From contig OZ038465.1 of assembly GCA_964036295.1 (NCBI GenBank), forward strand, positions 13,106,667 through 13,170,666: a DNA stretch of 64,000 nt, given 5' to 3'. Below, in pieces: positions 36,101 through 48,545 of the stretch; within the stretch, counting starts at the first letter, position 1; each line of letters opens with the position of its first letter. Both the position numbers and the translations under genes were made by a program. Source of the DNA: Plumapathes pennacea (Eukaryota > Cnidaria > Anthozoa > Antipatharia > Myriopathidae). Under the pieces are notes generated by a model. It had not been told where the DNA came from, searched no databases, and saw only the letters and a program-made list of their open reading frames with translations.

Positions 36101-39100
36101 CTTCTTTCCCTCCAAGATGACATAAGCAAGCTCAGGCCCAGTCGCGAGCATGATAACTTATCGCTTGAAAAATGGGGACGATCTTGGACGTAAAAAGACG
36201 GGCTGTCTACAACTTTGATAGCAAGGAGAAAGAAATCAAAGTCTTGATAGTTAATACCTTGGTGAGCTGAGAAACGCGATGCTTTCTGTTGACTTGGTAG
36301 GTGAGTCAGAAGGCAGGTTCAGATAAATGAGAAGAAAACAGACCCAGTGGATAATCATGCCAAAGAACACGATGGGTTCTCTCCCAAACTTGATGGTTCT
36401 CTTGCCAAAGATACCAAAAGCAAGACCACCTAAAAACAAGCACACACTATATTAAACCAAGCCAAAGTTGTTTGCTGTGTGACAATAACTTAGTTCAATA
36501 ATATTCAAACATTAGACATGACACATTTTTCCGAGAAATTCTAAGAACTTCATTTGTCTAATACTAACTGTAGGCTCACTTTTCATAGCATGCGCCACAT
36601 CCAAACCAAATTTGCCCAGTCCAAGTTTTCCCAGTTCCGCAATGCCACTTTATACTGTTTGTTTGATTGATTTCTGGTGCTATGGGTCAAATTTCAAAAT
36701 TGACTAACTTTTCCTTGACCCAAACTACATAACCCAAACATAATATGCTTCAAAACCCAGGCAAACAACAACTTACCCAAAATCTCCCCAACTCCAATCA
36801 GCATTCCTACAATGCCAATTTGGCGCTTTGGCTCATCTGACAACTTTTCAGTGTTTCCTGCAGGATCAAATTTGTGTGTGGATTAAAGACTGGTATTCAT
36901 GAGCAAGCACAAGAGCCGTCATTTCACATCGACACAAGCAGAAGTGAGGTGGGAGAGAGAGAAAATAAGAAATAAATTAACATGCTGTGCAGGCCAGGAT
37001 GTGAAAGGGAGGGGAGGGGAGTGGAGTGGAGGGAATGAGGTGTGGTAAGCATGAGGAAATCAAAGCAGCAAGGCAGCTGTAAGCTTGCCAATTTGTAAAA
37101 AGTACTTTTGCGGCAGTAGGTATTTAACAGAACTGGCTCAAGGCCACATTGTAAAATTTGCTCAAAATGCAACAAATCTACTGGCAATTCAGGAATACAA
37201 TGATACCAATCAAAATAACTCCAGAAAACGTCTTCATATCTCTTCATTTCATCATGCATATTCGCTCATGCTCAAATTTGGAAGTCAAGTGTTGACACAA
37301 CTGACTGACTGACACAGTCTTGACTACAATAATGTTGTGCTTCCCACTTCGTGGGATGCCAACCTTAAAAATGCCACAGCTAAAACTACTTTGACAATGC
37401 AGTTGTCGATTTTGTTGCATGTCCATAATTTGATACTGTTCAAATTGAAAGCAGAATGACATCCATATTTGGAATCCATTGTTGACACCACTGGGACACG
37501 GGACACATTCCAGGTGGACTGATCACATAAAGCTGCGCTTTCCACCACTTTGTGGTAAATGCGAGCTTAAAATGGAGGCAGCTTGCAAAGGGCAGAGGGG
37601 GGAGGGGTAGCAAAAGAGAAATTAATGAACAGTGCATACCAACACAAGTGCCATAAACTCCACTGAAGAAAGTCAACTCTAACCCTGCAAGATAACAAAT
37701 AGAGTGTGTTGATGAACAGGACCTTATATGGAGATTTACTTATTCATTTTTTTGTACATTTATTATTCATTAGTGTGTGAGACTCGGGCTTGGAAACACG
37801 AGCTTGAGAATTAAAGATTTTCTTTTGAACCTACTGGAGTTCTTACTGCTTATCAGCAATGTTTATCAACAGAGTGGTTTTGTGTTTGCTACATTTTCAG
37901 ACTGGTCCACAGAAGCAATCTTAGCTGGAACAAAAGCAAAACCCTGTGATTCAATGGGAAGCATTCTTGACAGATCAGCGAAAAAGGAAACTACAGTACA
38001 ATAATGAAGCACAAAAAGAAACTGTCATTCATATTTATATAAAGAGGAGTTGACAAGCAGTAGCAACCTGTTTTGTTACTGTACCTGTGTATGCAAAACA
38101 TACACTTAGAAGTAGCATTTCTCTTGTGAGGAACAACTTCAGTGATGCTTCTGTAAAAAGATCAACAAAGAAAATATTAGGCAAAAATGTGATGCCAGGG
38201 TCCAGTCATCACATGTTTTATGCAACTGGGCCCAGCTGTACTGGATGCCTGATAATTGACTGAAAGAACACACAACACAGTCCCTTCTAATGAATGAGTA
38301 ATGCAAAAATGTACAGTATAATAATGTCTGCTTTTGACAAACTAATACTAACCCACACCAGAAACAAACACCTATAGTGATCAATATTGTCAAGAGAAGT
38401 CCTGCTTCACAAAATATACAGCTGTTTCACATCGGTTTGCCATTGATTGGGCCCCCCTCCCCTAAGTTCATTCAGGGGCACTCCAGCGTGTATAAAAAGG
38501 ACTTTACCGCATGTGTTTGTGGAGCTTGCAAACATTTCTCTGTTATCTCTATAATAAAAAGACTTCATCACACAACAGCATACTTACTTAATGATTCTAT
38601 AGCACTCCTTTTCTCAGGTGTCATTTCTTTGGCTCTGAAACAGGAGTAATCCAATTTGGTCAGAGAAACATGGTACTGGTAAAATTTATGGGAGGTCTTT
38701 TTTTTTTTTTTTTTTTTTTTTTTGAACTAATTTGGACTAATTTACAGAAATGAAAAAATAGTGATGGAATGTTTATGGAGACAAGAATTCACAACCAAAG
38801 ATTGAAAAAAATGAGATGTAAATCTAATAATAATGAACAAGACAGAGTCCAACAAGTGTCCACCAAATTTAGCTATACATTAGAACTAATTTACTAATTT
38901 AATGATACTGAAGTATCATTACCCTGAATCCTGACTAAAGGTATCCTCCTCCTGAATTTCTCTGTGAAGGATCTAAAAGAAAAAAACATTACTTAATTGT
39001 AAGTCAGTGTGTGGAACAAAATATGCCATGAAACACAGATTTAATCCTATTATGTAACACAATACAGGCTCACCTTTCCACTTTCGTGCTCAGGAATCTT

Positions 39101-42100
39101 CCTTAATACAAAAAACAGACACACTCCCACTCCACAAACGACAGTGAAGACTGTGTACAAGGTCCTTCTAGTACTGTTATCTGCACCATGACAGCAAAAC
39201 AGAAGTGAAAAAAAAATTAATAGAGGGTTTGTAACATGAATGTTGAAGAGAGCTGAGACACGAGTGCCATAATCAGAGTTATTTATTGGGTGTATTACTT
39301 CCATAGCAAACAATATAATTTCTAGACAGTTCATGGAACTGTGAGCACAAGGGCCTGTGTGACTGTTTAATATGCCAATCAAAATCTTGTCTTTCACAAA
39401 CTGTGGTATTGTTGCTGTTTTTGCCCAAAACATTCACAAAGAAGATAACAAGGTCCTAACCTTGAGGTCCTTGAGGGCAGAAAAAAAATGTTCTTGTAGT
39501 ATATATAAAATTATGCAAATTACATGGGCAGACATTGGCCCCACAGGTGATGCACTGACACACTTTGAATGGAAAAGTTTACAAAATGATGTTAATATCT
39601 CAAAATATCTTATGGCTGTTTACCATTTACCATGATTTCCAGAGAATTCAGTTGGAATGTAAATGGAAAACACCTTTTTGGTTTGATCCACCAAAAAATC
39701 CAGTCAAAACAGCATATAATTGTACTTTCCACAATACTTCCTGGCCAGCCAATTTTGATTCTTAAAGTTATGTCACAGCTGTGAAACGCAATCCTCCCAT
39801 ATGAAATTATTGTGATATGTAAATGGTAAATGCTTGCACTATGGCATTTTCTGATGACCTAATTGGAACATTTTGCAATAAAAATGGTAAACAATATTAA
39901 GCTACAGATGCCTGGGTCTATGGAATCAAAAGTAGATGTGACAAATGAAAACGTTTACACAATTAAGTAACATACCTATTGTATCTGCTCCTTTGAGCTC
40001 AAAGTACACAAAGAGGTTTCCAAACAAGAGGCTGACATGAAAAAAATCAAACTTAGCACTAATGAATAATTTTAATTACAGTAATAAATACTCAAGTACT
40101 CTCAGTTTTTTTATAGATCAGTATAAGTTATTTAATCATATGTACAGTAGAACCTGTTAATACAGCCACCATCAGGACATAAAAATCTGGCCATATTAAC
40201 GGGTGGCTGTATTAGCGGGGTGGCTGTATTAATGGGGTCTTTAGATAAGAAAAATGACTGGGTGTTTACTCTGCGGGACAAAAGATAGTGGCCGTAATAA
40301 CGAGGTGGCTGTAATAATGGGGTGGCTGTAAGGTGGAGTTCCACTGTACGTGATTGTATAAAAATCATATCAATAATCACTGTGCTGCAATAATTCCTGT
40401 AACAGTCACTAATTTTTCTTGTATAACCTGATTACCTGCACTGCAGCATGGCCCAGAATATGCCACTGTTCCTGGTGATTGTGGTCTGGTCTGAATTCAG
40501 GGTAAGGAAGTTTCCTTGACCAGTCCAGATTACTAAAAAAAACGTGCATTAGCTCTACATGTTGGTTATAGCCTGTAAACAGGCTCTCTTGGTTTGGAAT
40601 AGAATGTAGGGGAGGAGAAGGGGGATTGAAGGAGGGGAAAGAGAGCTTGCATCCACTATTTTGTTCCTGATTGGCCAAAGATGCTTCCACTTGTTTGGAT
40701 CAATCCAAAAAGCACAGCAAATGCAAAACCAAAGCAATCATTTTCAACAGTCATCCCAGAACTGCTCTATCATCATTTTATACTTACTACTGGCACCAAG
40801 CCCCACGATGACTGATGCTAAGTACAGGACCCATGCTATTGGTTCAATCAATGAGGCAATGAACAAACTGAAATGAGAATACCACCAGATTAGATTTAGT
40901 CAAGTTCAAATACAGAACTTTAGTAGCAAGGTAGTGTTAGACCAAAAAAACTAAATCCTCTTCCTAAACAAGCCCAATTTTAATACATGGATTGCTAATT
41001 CATCTTTTGACTTTCAGGGCCCTAAAAATGGTGGCAAGGATTTTGGCACACAAAGGATTGTGGTTGAGAGGGCTCCTTTAACTCTTTCACTCCCAAGCTC
41101 AAAAAATACAGATTCTCCCAACCCTTTAAGAAAAAACTGTATAAAGTGATGCACTGAGAATTGATATTTCAATCAGCTTTCACCTGAGCAAGCTATCAAA
41201 AGCCAAGTTCTCCTTTCTACATGATATTTTTCTGGTAAGAAACTGCAGGAGAAAATCAAAGCGGATCTCTATTGGGAGTGAAAGGCTTAACACACAGTGA
41301 ACTTACACATAACAGATTCCTCCAACAAGCATCGAGACACGAGGTCCACACACCCCAACAAATGATGGAGCTAACCAGTTGGCACATGTGAATACAGCAT
41401 AGATGATACCTAAGCTGCAAGCAAAACAAAAACAAAAAATTAAGTGAATACAGACAGAGCTTGTGCTGGATTTTATCTGGGGGAGGGGAGGGGAATATTG
41501 AACATACAGTATTACTTTGTGTTCATCTGCTCACATATTGATGCGTCCCTCCCTCTGTTTTAGGATCAACTGTATAGATCACGGAGGGTGAAAAGTTATG
41601 CGCTTTCTGTGTGGCAAAATAAAGTATAAAACTAACCTGATGTATCCATTAGGAGCGGCTGTTGTGACAAAAAAATGAAAATAATAATTATCACTTAAAT
41701 CCCACTCCAACAATATTAAATAAATGTGCACAAAGTCGCATTTCATAATAGAAAAATGTGAGAATATGTATTTATGTATGTGTATACTGTGTGTTGTGCA
41801 AATATGTGTGTATATATTATGTTTGTGTCTGTCTATGACTGTACAGTATGCATGTACAGTATTTGAAAATGAAGGTTGTGCACTCTTACCCACAGTATTA
41901 TATGTACACTTATCACATGGTACAGATATGGTTCACAGATAGTTCACCTGCTCTGATTGGTCACTTTACTGGTCCATATACAACTTAAGGTACAGATTGG
42001 AATATACCACATAAAAACATTATCTTTTTTACCATGCTTGTTTGGTCTGTACTGTAAGTTATGGAACATTGGTATTGTTTTTGTTTTTTTGTTTGTTTTT

Positions 42101-43647
42101 TTGTTTTTTGTTTTTGCATGGTCCATGAAGCAATAATTTAATGCATAGACCATGCATTCAGTTAAAAAGATAAATACAGCATTGCTAGATACCTACATTC
42201 TGAACTACTGGTATTTGAAGATTTGTTGTTTTCAATATCCTTCAAGCCTTGTAACACTGTGGGCTGTGAACATAACGATAACACTTTGGTTAGTCAATCA
42301 AACTAGCTGAACTGCATGTATCTGTACCTCATTTTCTGTTAACCCTTTTACTCACAAGAGTGATTAACTTCCATTTTCTCCTTCAATTTCTCACCAAAGA
42401 TATCATATTACAGTATGGAGAAGTTGGCTTTCAATAGCTTGCTCAGATGACAGCTGATTGAAGTGTTAATTCTCTTTATATCTCTCATATATTTCTTCTT
42501 GAATGGTTGGGAGAATCTGCACTTTGAACTGTGCAAGAAGAAATGTATAAATGATGTGGCTACATCTCTCATCTGACAAGTTTTCTTTGCTGTGTGATAT
42601 ATCTTTAATGAGAAACTGAAAGAAATTGGTCATAAAAGAAGGTACTTTGCACTGGTAATTTTGGATATTTTTTAAATACTCTGACTTTAAAAAAATTAAC
42701 TATCAGTTTCAAAAGATAGATATCCTACTAAAAATTTGCATAATGATGCATAGGAGTTATGAAGGAATTATGATGGACTTTTTTTGTATCCAGTAGTGTA
42801 CATGTATTCTTGTGTTTCTTTTCTTTCTTTTTTTTTTTTTTTTCACATGATATCATCACAGCCATGTTGGTGGAATGTTTTACACTGGAATGCTCATTAG
42901 CCTCATGGCCACAATGTCTTTGTATTCTGAGTATGCATCTTCGATATGCAAAAAGAACTATTAAAAAAATGTCAGATTGAAATATATATTTTTTAATACA
43001 TTGAAACACAAAAACAGCACATTCGATGTGAAGATTTTTCACGCCAAAATTCGACATTTCACTTAACGCAGTTCAAATTTGAAACTCCAATACCACCTGC
43101 AACAATTACACTAATTTGACATCAGTGATAAAAATATTAACTTCGACCACAGCAAAATAACTGGTACTCGTGTACAATCCCAGCTAAATCTTACTTCTGT
43201 GACGCACTTCTGATCAATCAAAAAATATCTTAACCCGGACAGGAAAGAAATGATTTATATCCTAGTTTTAGTCGAAAGTGATATAATGATATGCTTTGAG
43301 CTCGAAAGCAACGAATAAAACTTTAACGACAGAAATACAACAGTACAGCACTTTGAAATATTTCCTATGTACTACAACTAGATTATCAAAGCCTCGGTAC
43401 ATTTACGCAGAGAGTGACCATGTTAATTAATACTATGTATGTTGGTATTTTATATATCGTACAGTCATTTACATGCAACAAGGAAACCCGTCTCTGCGAT
43501 CCTATCGAATTTGGAAAAATGCATTACACTAATTCTATGACTCAATAATTTACTTACCTCTATGATGGAAGTTGTCTGGAAAGCCGTAAACACAAACATG
43601 AAAGAAAAACCCATCACCAACACGTTCCACATCCGAACGTCCGCCAT
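33196..43647 (-). CDS. MFSD11: MFSD11/UNC93-like transporter (18 exons, 459 aa)
   Basis: Twelve-helix major facilitator of the UNC93 branch; its substrate is unknown to me. Exons: 43558-43647, 42197-42263, 41637-41658, 41307-41414, 40788-40867, 40436-40532, 39976-40031, 39074-39180, 38923-38972, 38588-38634, 38085-38150, 37640-37684, 36777-36857, 36258-36429, 35941-36004, 35321-35392, 34201-34269, 33196-33282. All have GT/AG borders and compatible phases; the total is 1380 nt. Landmarks shared with human MFSD11 (449 aa): FMFVFTAFQT, IIYAVFTCANWLAPS, NSGIFWAMLQ, AYTGLELTFFSGVYGTC, GFLLGLGDSSYNTQ, KNDSAPAFAIFKF, SFFSVEWTE. Exon 3 is only 22 nt, and the exon 2 donor was chosen as T/GTAGGT because the alternative GTATCT gives a stop. 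Introns carry five or more transposon remnants. Confidence 0.95.
33331..34017 (+). repeat. Hexanucleotide (AACAAG) microsatellite
   Basis: Nearly 700 bp of AACAAG repeats interspersed with AAAACAAGAAGAAACAAG variants, some in larger repeated blocks. It fills most of the last intron (33283-34200) of MFSD11. It keeps several frames open on both strands, giving spurious Arg-Thr/Lys-Asn or Leu-Val/Ser-Cys polymers. Confidence 0.97.
34386..34575. mobile_element. 190-bp palindromic MITE
   Basis: GAAATATATAACG at the left pairs with CGTTATATATTTC at the right; inside, CCGTGTAATATAGCCTCATC and TAAACAC pair with GTGTTTAGATGAGGCTATAT; further in, GGGAGAACACGAG pairs with CTCGAGTGTTCTCCC-like sequence. 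The loop lies near 34480. It sits in MFSD11 intron 16. Confidence 0.85.
35051..35277. mobile_element. MITE with TTA duplication (PIF/Harbinger-like)
   Basis: The ends GGGCGTGTTCGATTGGGTC and GACCCAATCGAACGC-type (CCCAATCGAACGCATCC) are inverted repeats, and subterminal ATTCCGGAAT/ATCCGGAAT also pair. TTA flanks both sides (35048-35050, 35278-35280). A 3-bp TTA duplication with G-rich ends fits PIF/Harbinger. It lies in MFSD11 intron 16. Confidence 0.8.
35430..35575. mobile_element. TTAA-type MITE, decayed copy
   Basis: CTCTCCCAACCAC, GTATGAGTGATGAAATGAGA and TTGATATCTCAATCAGCTCT match internal parts of the 29855-30065 element; ends are eroded. Intron 15 of MFSD11 (the intron upstream of exon 16). 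Confidence 0.6.
40145..40346. mobile_element. Tigger/pogo-like MITE (202 bp)
   Basis: Ends CAGTAGAACCTGTTAATACA and CCACCTTACAGCCACC-type (right end GGTGGAGTTCCACTG) are inverted, flanked by TA on both sides. The CAGTAGAACCT terminus is characteristic of pogo/Tigger families. GGTGGCTGTAxTAA words recur inside. MFSD11 intron 6. Confidence 0.8.
40660..40772. mobile_element. MITE family B, partial copy 2
   Basis: TTGTTCCTGATTGGCCAAAG, TTTGGATCAATCCAAAAAGC, AGCAAATGCAAAACCAAAG and CAACAGTCATCCCAGAACTG match the right half of family B. The copy ends only about 16 bp before the exon 5 donor of MFSD11. Confidence 0.7.
41078..41290. mobile_element. TTAA-flanked MITE, copy 2
   Basis: TTAACTCTTTCACTCCCAAG at 41078 and its near complement ending GGGAGTGAAAGGCTTAA at 41290; the interior resembles the 29855 element in inverted orientation. 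MFSD11 intron 4. Confidence 0.8.
42339..42535. mobile_element. TTAA-type MITE, copy 3
   Basis: TTAACCCTTTTACTCACAAG at the left, then ATTTTCTCCTTCAATTTCTC and GGAGAAGTTGGCTTTCAATA as in the 29855 copy; the right end is degraded after GGGAGAATCTGCACTTTGAA. MFSD11 intron 2. Confidence 0.75.
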
Positions 43648-45149
43648 CTTGCTCTGGAATATGACGACAGGCTCCTCTCCCCTCCCCCTTGCTAAGTCGC
43701 AAAAGCTTTTCTTAGATATTTTAGCTCTCGCTTTACCGTAGTTATGTGGTAACTTAAATCTTCACATTAGGAATGCTAAGAGTATTTCAAATGTAGTTTC
43801 CATTCAAGTTTTCACACGGTAGCACCGACCCCCATACCTACCCCCTGAGGCAAAACGTTTCATCCCGTGAAATCACGAGTTTTTCACATGATCGTGCCCA
43901 GGTTCCACATCATGTTTTCCACTGTGCTTAGTTACAAAAAGAAACCCTCAAAACATTGCAACCAAACTGCATAGCTGAAAATTCAGTTGCCGTTTTAGAT
44001 CACTGATGGCCATCTAAATTGCTGGAGGGCCTGAGAACAATACATTTTCTGTCGCTTCTGCAACTGTAAAAGTCGGCACCAGGTCACATGATCAATCGAT
44101 GTTTTGCCGCCTGTGGAAGGTCTGTGGAAGTCGCAAACAAAAGGCGGCAAACTTGCCACCAGAAAAACACATGTTTTTGCTGTCCCTCGGCTATTAAACG
44201 GCGGGTCGAGCTAGGAAACTGTCACTAGCCAGTCGAATGTAACGGGTCTTTATATTCGTCCCCGGGAGTAATCGTTATGCAAGGTTGTAATCTGCATGTG
44301 GGGATTTGCGGTAAAAGCTATCGCGATGGAGGGAATGATGATGGAGACTAAAAAATCGGCCGGAATTCTATGGAACGCTGTGAGCTGCACTCTCTTTGTT
44401 CGCCGCTCGTGTTAGCGGGTTGCGCAGGTCACAAAAGCTTGTTTGGCGATATTCCTCAAGATCCATTATGCGCGCGCCCACGTTCCTCCCACAATGCAAT
44501 CGAATGAATGCGCTCGATATTCACCGACTTCGAAGACACTTTCCACGCTTTTGTAAATGAGAACGGTCGTTGGTTTGACGACACGAATTGAATTCAAGAG
44601 ATTCGATGGACATAGAACTAGTTAATTAAATACAGGTAGGGATCACGGACAGTTGTATACACTGCAGCCTTAAAATGTTTATTATTCAGATCGTATACAC
44701 CCAATATCAATTCCTATATTTCTAGTGTGTCAAGTCAATGACAAACTTCGACAATTGTTTAACTCCCTGCAACGCCATTTTAATCCAAGTAACTGCTTAA
44801 TTTACTTCAGTGTTATTGTTCGAAACTGAATGTATATCAGATAAGTAAGTGCATCCAAAAGTCAGCGGTTCCAGCGTGGGGAGCACCCGCCGTTACTGCG
44901 AGAAAGAGTGCGATTTAAGCTGGGACCGCTTGACCCTCGAAGATTTTGGCGTGAAGGCAAAGTCGAGCCAATGGGAGTAAATCTGTACACATCTCACAAA
45001 GGATAGTCAACTAGCTTCCCTGCTTACACGGTGCGTATCGACAAAGCAACTGAACACTGCGCCACCAGCACAACAGCTGCAGGTTTAATAGAGCTGGACG
45101 CATTTTCATCTAACCAAGCTTTCTATTTCCCAGGGTAACTTCCTCGAGA
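43648..45149. promoter_or_regulatory. Shared upstream region of MFSD11 and the DUF229 gene
   Basis: About 1.5 kb separates the divergent start codons. No further exon was established; 5' UTR exons of the plus-strand gene may lie here (an AATACAG/GTAGGG junction-like site near 44634). Promoter function is inferred only from geometry. Confidence 0.4.
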
Positions 45150-48100
45150 ATGATCAGAGAAAGGATATATCGCTCTCAGAAGTGTCCGCTGGTAAGTATT
45201 GGCGAACATAGACGCAAAAATTCAGTACCATGCAGTAAAAAATTTATAAGGTTACAATTTATTCCAAATGAATTTACCCATCCTGTGACATGTCTTTGGG
45301 CCGTCATTTTTGTTCCATCCTTACATAAAAATAAAGATATATATTTATATATGTCTATATAATAATAAAAAGGCCGTAAGATTTCACAAAGCTTTCACAG
45401 ATTCATCGCCATAGGGACCGAGTGTTGAGTCATAAATCAAACACAGCTTTGTTTTACTAAATTAGTCAGTTGCATAAGACGTACACTCATTAACTCTGAT
45501 GGGCAGATTTGTTAAAAGCGAATCGCATAGCTAAAATTAAACAGAGCAGGACCTTATCACTATTTCAATCGTGGATCGCCGCCGGTGTTTCCGCGCCCGC
45601 GATCCACCGTCAAGAGCTCAAAACGAGGAGGATCGCGGGCGCCGAAACACCGAAGGCCAAGGGACTGAGCCTTTCTAATTTTTTCCATTTATGCCCGACA
45701 ATACTCGAAATTACAATAGAGATTATCTCTTCTATTTCAGAAAAGAGTCTTCTTGTGCTTAGCAGTGTTGGCGGTGATATCACTGGTCGTGATGTTCAAG
45801 CAATCGGAGATTGTTGCCCGAGTGATAGGTGAAGAACGCGATTTTGGAGTAAAGGTTTCACTTGAGAGAAGGCAAGATGGACGAGAACAAGTAGGGCACG
45901 ATAAAAGGGTCTCTAATCAAGAATTACGAAACAAGACAAAAATCAAAGTTCTGTCAGGATCAGCGAGAACGTATATTCATGTCGAAGACGCACACGGTGG
46001 TAAGCAAACAGCGTCACTGTCGTCACCTTTGTCACTTTCCTTATCATCGTTACCATCGTTATCAATATTGCCATCATCTTCATTATCATCACTAACTTTG
46101 CATCCACTGTCGCCGCCATCGTCAACGTCATCATCAACGTCAACATCATCATCAACGTCAACGTCAACGTCGACGTCATCATCAACGCCATCGTCATTAC
46201 GTTTTGTGTCGCATGCATGTTCCTACGAGGGGCTCAATAAAGAACAAAGATTCTACGAGTCAAACATGAGCTGCGTTCCTCATCCACACACTGACATTGA
46301 TTGCAACGAAGCATTCAAGTACTTTGGAAAATACAGCTTGAAATCTGAGGCGCCTAAATGTAGCAAGAAGCCTGTCACTGAACCTGTATGCACCTTCATC
46401 ACTCAACACAGACTGAGTCCGACAGACCGAGTTTACGTCAAGTGCAAGAGGAACATCTGTAACAGAAAGTCTCCTGTATATCTTGGCTGTCTGGACCCAG
46501 ATTATGGGACACTGAGAAACACAACGCAGTGGCTGAAGTTCAACTCTTTACGGAAGCTGGAGCGCGACTTACCAAGTATTGTGGTGAGGAGTTCGAAGCA
46601 CGGTTTTACATTCTGCTTCATCAGATGTTGGCGGAGTGAAAATGAAATTACCCAGGGTTTGTTTTTCCCACCAGTGATCAAACACCAATCCATACAATTG
46701 CAGGAGCTAAGTAAAGTGAACGTCAATATCTTATTAGAAGATTCTATTTCGAGGCTGCAGTTTTATAGATATTTACCACGGACAGTGAGGGCACTACGGG
46801 AAATGGCAGCAGACCCAAATTCCAAAGCAACTGTGTTAGATTTTGAGTTCGTGCAAAGTTACGCCTCCTCCACGCTGCCAAACGCTCAGCACTTGATGGC
46901 CGGAACGAAATATCAAGGAAGCCACAACAGAAACAGTGGAATAGAAGTCTTAGCTCAAAAGTATAAAAGTTTCGGCTATCAAACGCTTTTCCACGAGGAT
47001 TTGTGCTGGTATGACTACTGGGGTACATTTCTGTCCCCAACTTATAAGCAAAAGCTACAATATTTCACTGAACAATTTAGACAAGCGTATGCGAAGTACA
47101 TCGACTCGACCGAATTACACATCGATAACTCAGGAATGAGTAGCTTCGCTTGTGAAGCTTTGAGGTCGTTAGGGCACACAAATCCCTTTAACGGAAATCA
47201 ACTGCCGGAACTTTGTTGGAATGGACGATATCTCAGCGACTATATCTTGCAGTATGTTCGGAGTTTTCTCTCTGCCATTGAACGAAATCCTAGCATCGCT
47301 GCTCCCGCTTTGGTTTACACGCATCTCAACACAGCGCACGAAAGTACGGGCGCACGGATACGCAACGACGACGGCGTCTTGTCGCAGTTTGTTACGGAGA
47401 TGGCGCGAAGCAAAAACACGTTGACAATTGTTCTATCAGATCACGGCGCCAAAACCAACGATTATGCCATCAAATCTCTCGCTGGAAGTCTGGAAGTTTA
47501 TAGTCCCATGCTTTTCGTGATCATACCTCGGGATGTTGCACACAAACTTGGAAAGAAGCGAATGGATGCGCTGCTTGCAAATCAGCGAAGACTTGTGTCC
47601 GTATTAGACCTGCACCGAATGCTAATGTCGCTTGGGAATTTACGCGACTCTGACGAAAATCACCAAGTCAGCGGTCTACTCGCCCCGATCCCTCTGAATA
47701 GAACATGTGCAGACGTGGAGGGACTGGGCTCGGACGCGATGTGTCGGTGTCAAGGTTGGCACAAATTTTTGGGCACGTCTTCGCCGGAAGTTGTTTGGCT
47801 TGCCGAGTATGCACTCGGGGAACTCAATAACATGATCCAGAAACAGTACTCGGAGAGTACCAAAAGTCAGCGGCGAAGGCGAGGCTACGGCGCATGCGCG
47901 AGATTTGTTGGCAAACGCGTTGAGCGTCCTCGACGAGAACTTGTCGGTAAGAATTACGTCGTAACCTTGGTTCTCGTTGTAGTCCCGGCGTACGGTGTCA
48001 ACTCCACCGAAAGATTCGAGGTGCAACTGAAATACGCGCCCGTGCGCGAACACAACATCACATTCGTAAAATTTACTCGGCTTAGCTTTTACAGCAAGTA

Positions 48101-48545
48101 CGAGTCTTGTGTGGATGACGGTGTTGACGTAACGCTATGCGCATGCGCGGTGGACGCGTCTCCGAAACCGCTGGACATCAAAAGATTGATACGAAGTAAG
48201 AATTTTAACCACAAAACAGCTGTCCAGGCTTTGGATTCACAATCATGCCTTCTTCTCATAGGACGCAAGAAGAATGGCAAGGTTGTGTCCAAAACTCAAA
48301 CTCGTGTTCTGGCGTTTGAAATAGCCAATGTTTGTGAGCATTTGAGGTTCACGCTCAACGTAAGAGGAATCTATAAATTGGCGCGCATTTCTCGAGCGCT
48401 TCCGTTTAATTTTCACGTGAAACCAGCCAGTGTGCACTTTCTGTTCAGTGTTTTAAACGGCTGGAAATACGGCAGGTTTCGGCCAGTCATAACAGTACAG
48501 AGGTTTGTAAACTCGCGCGGGAATGATGATACAGCGCTTAAATAA
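45150..48545 (+). CDS. DUF229 sulfatase-like type II membrane protein (2 exons, 948 aa)
   Basis: Exon 1 (45150-45191) is 14 codons, MIRERIYRSQKCPL; exon 2 (45741-48545) joins in phase 0. The join gives a basic cytosolic tail and a signal-anchor helix, VFLCLAVLAVISLVVMF (about 17-33), so the bulk should be lumenal or extracellular. A low-complexity Ser/Thr/Leu stem (about 104-168) follows. The catalytic-like domain resembles DUF229, a branch of the alkaline phosphatase/sulfatase superfamily: ILLEDSISRLQFYRYLPRTV with metal-ligand candidate Asp348, YTHLNTAHE, and TIVLSDHGAK with Asp581-His582. About 230 further residues, with a CRCQGWH segment and C-terminal beta-rich sequence, complete it. The frame opens in exon 2 only at TTG, which is why the upstream exon is needed. 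Substrate unknown. AATAAA lies about 160 bp past the stop. Confidence 0.88.
45584..45651. repeat. GC-rich 22-bp stem hairpin in intron 1
   Basis: GGTGTTTCCGCGCCCGCGAT plus CC at 45584-45605 pairs with 45630-45651 with a single mismatch, across a 24-base loop. It lies about 90 bp upstream of the exon 2 acceptor of the DUF229 gene. Confidence 0.9.
46009..46200 (+). repeat. In-frame low-complexity tract encoding a Ser/Thr stem
   Basis: TCATCx, TCAACG and TTATCATCG words repeat through about 190 bp of coding sequence. The tract stays in frame and encodes SSLPSLSILPSSSLSSL-like and STSSSTSTSTSTSSST residues. Confidence 0.85.

Noticed and set aside
36099-36160. Candidate MFSD11 exon encoding ATGPELAYVILEG.
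   Set aside because: No AG acceptor gives the required phase and no GT donor follows; the acceptor at 36005 gives an exon that fits the family and phase.
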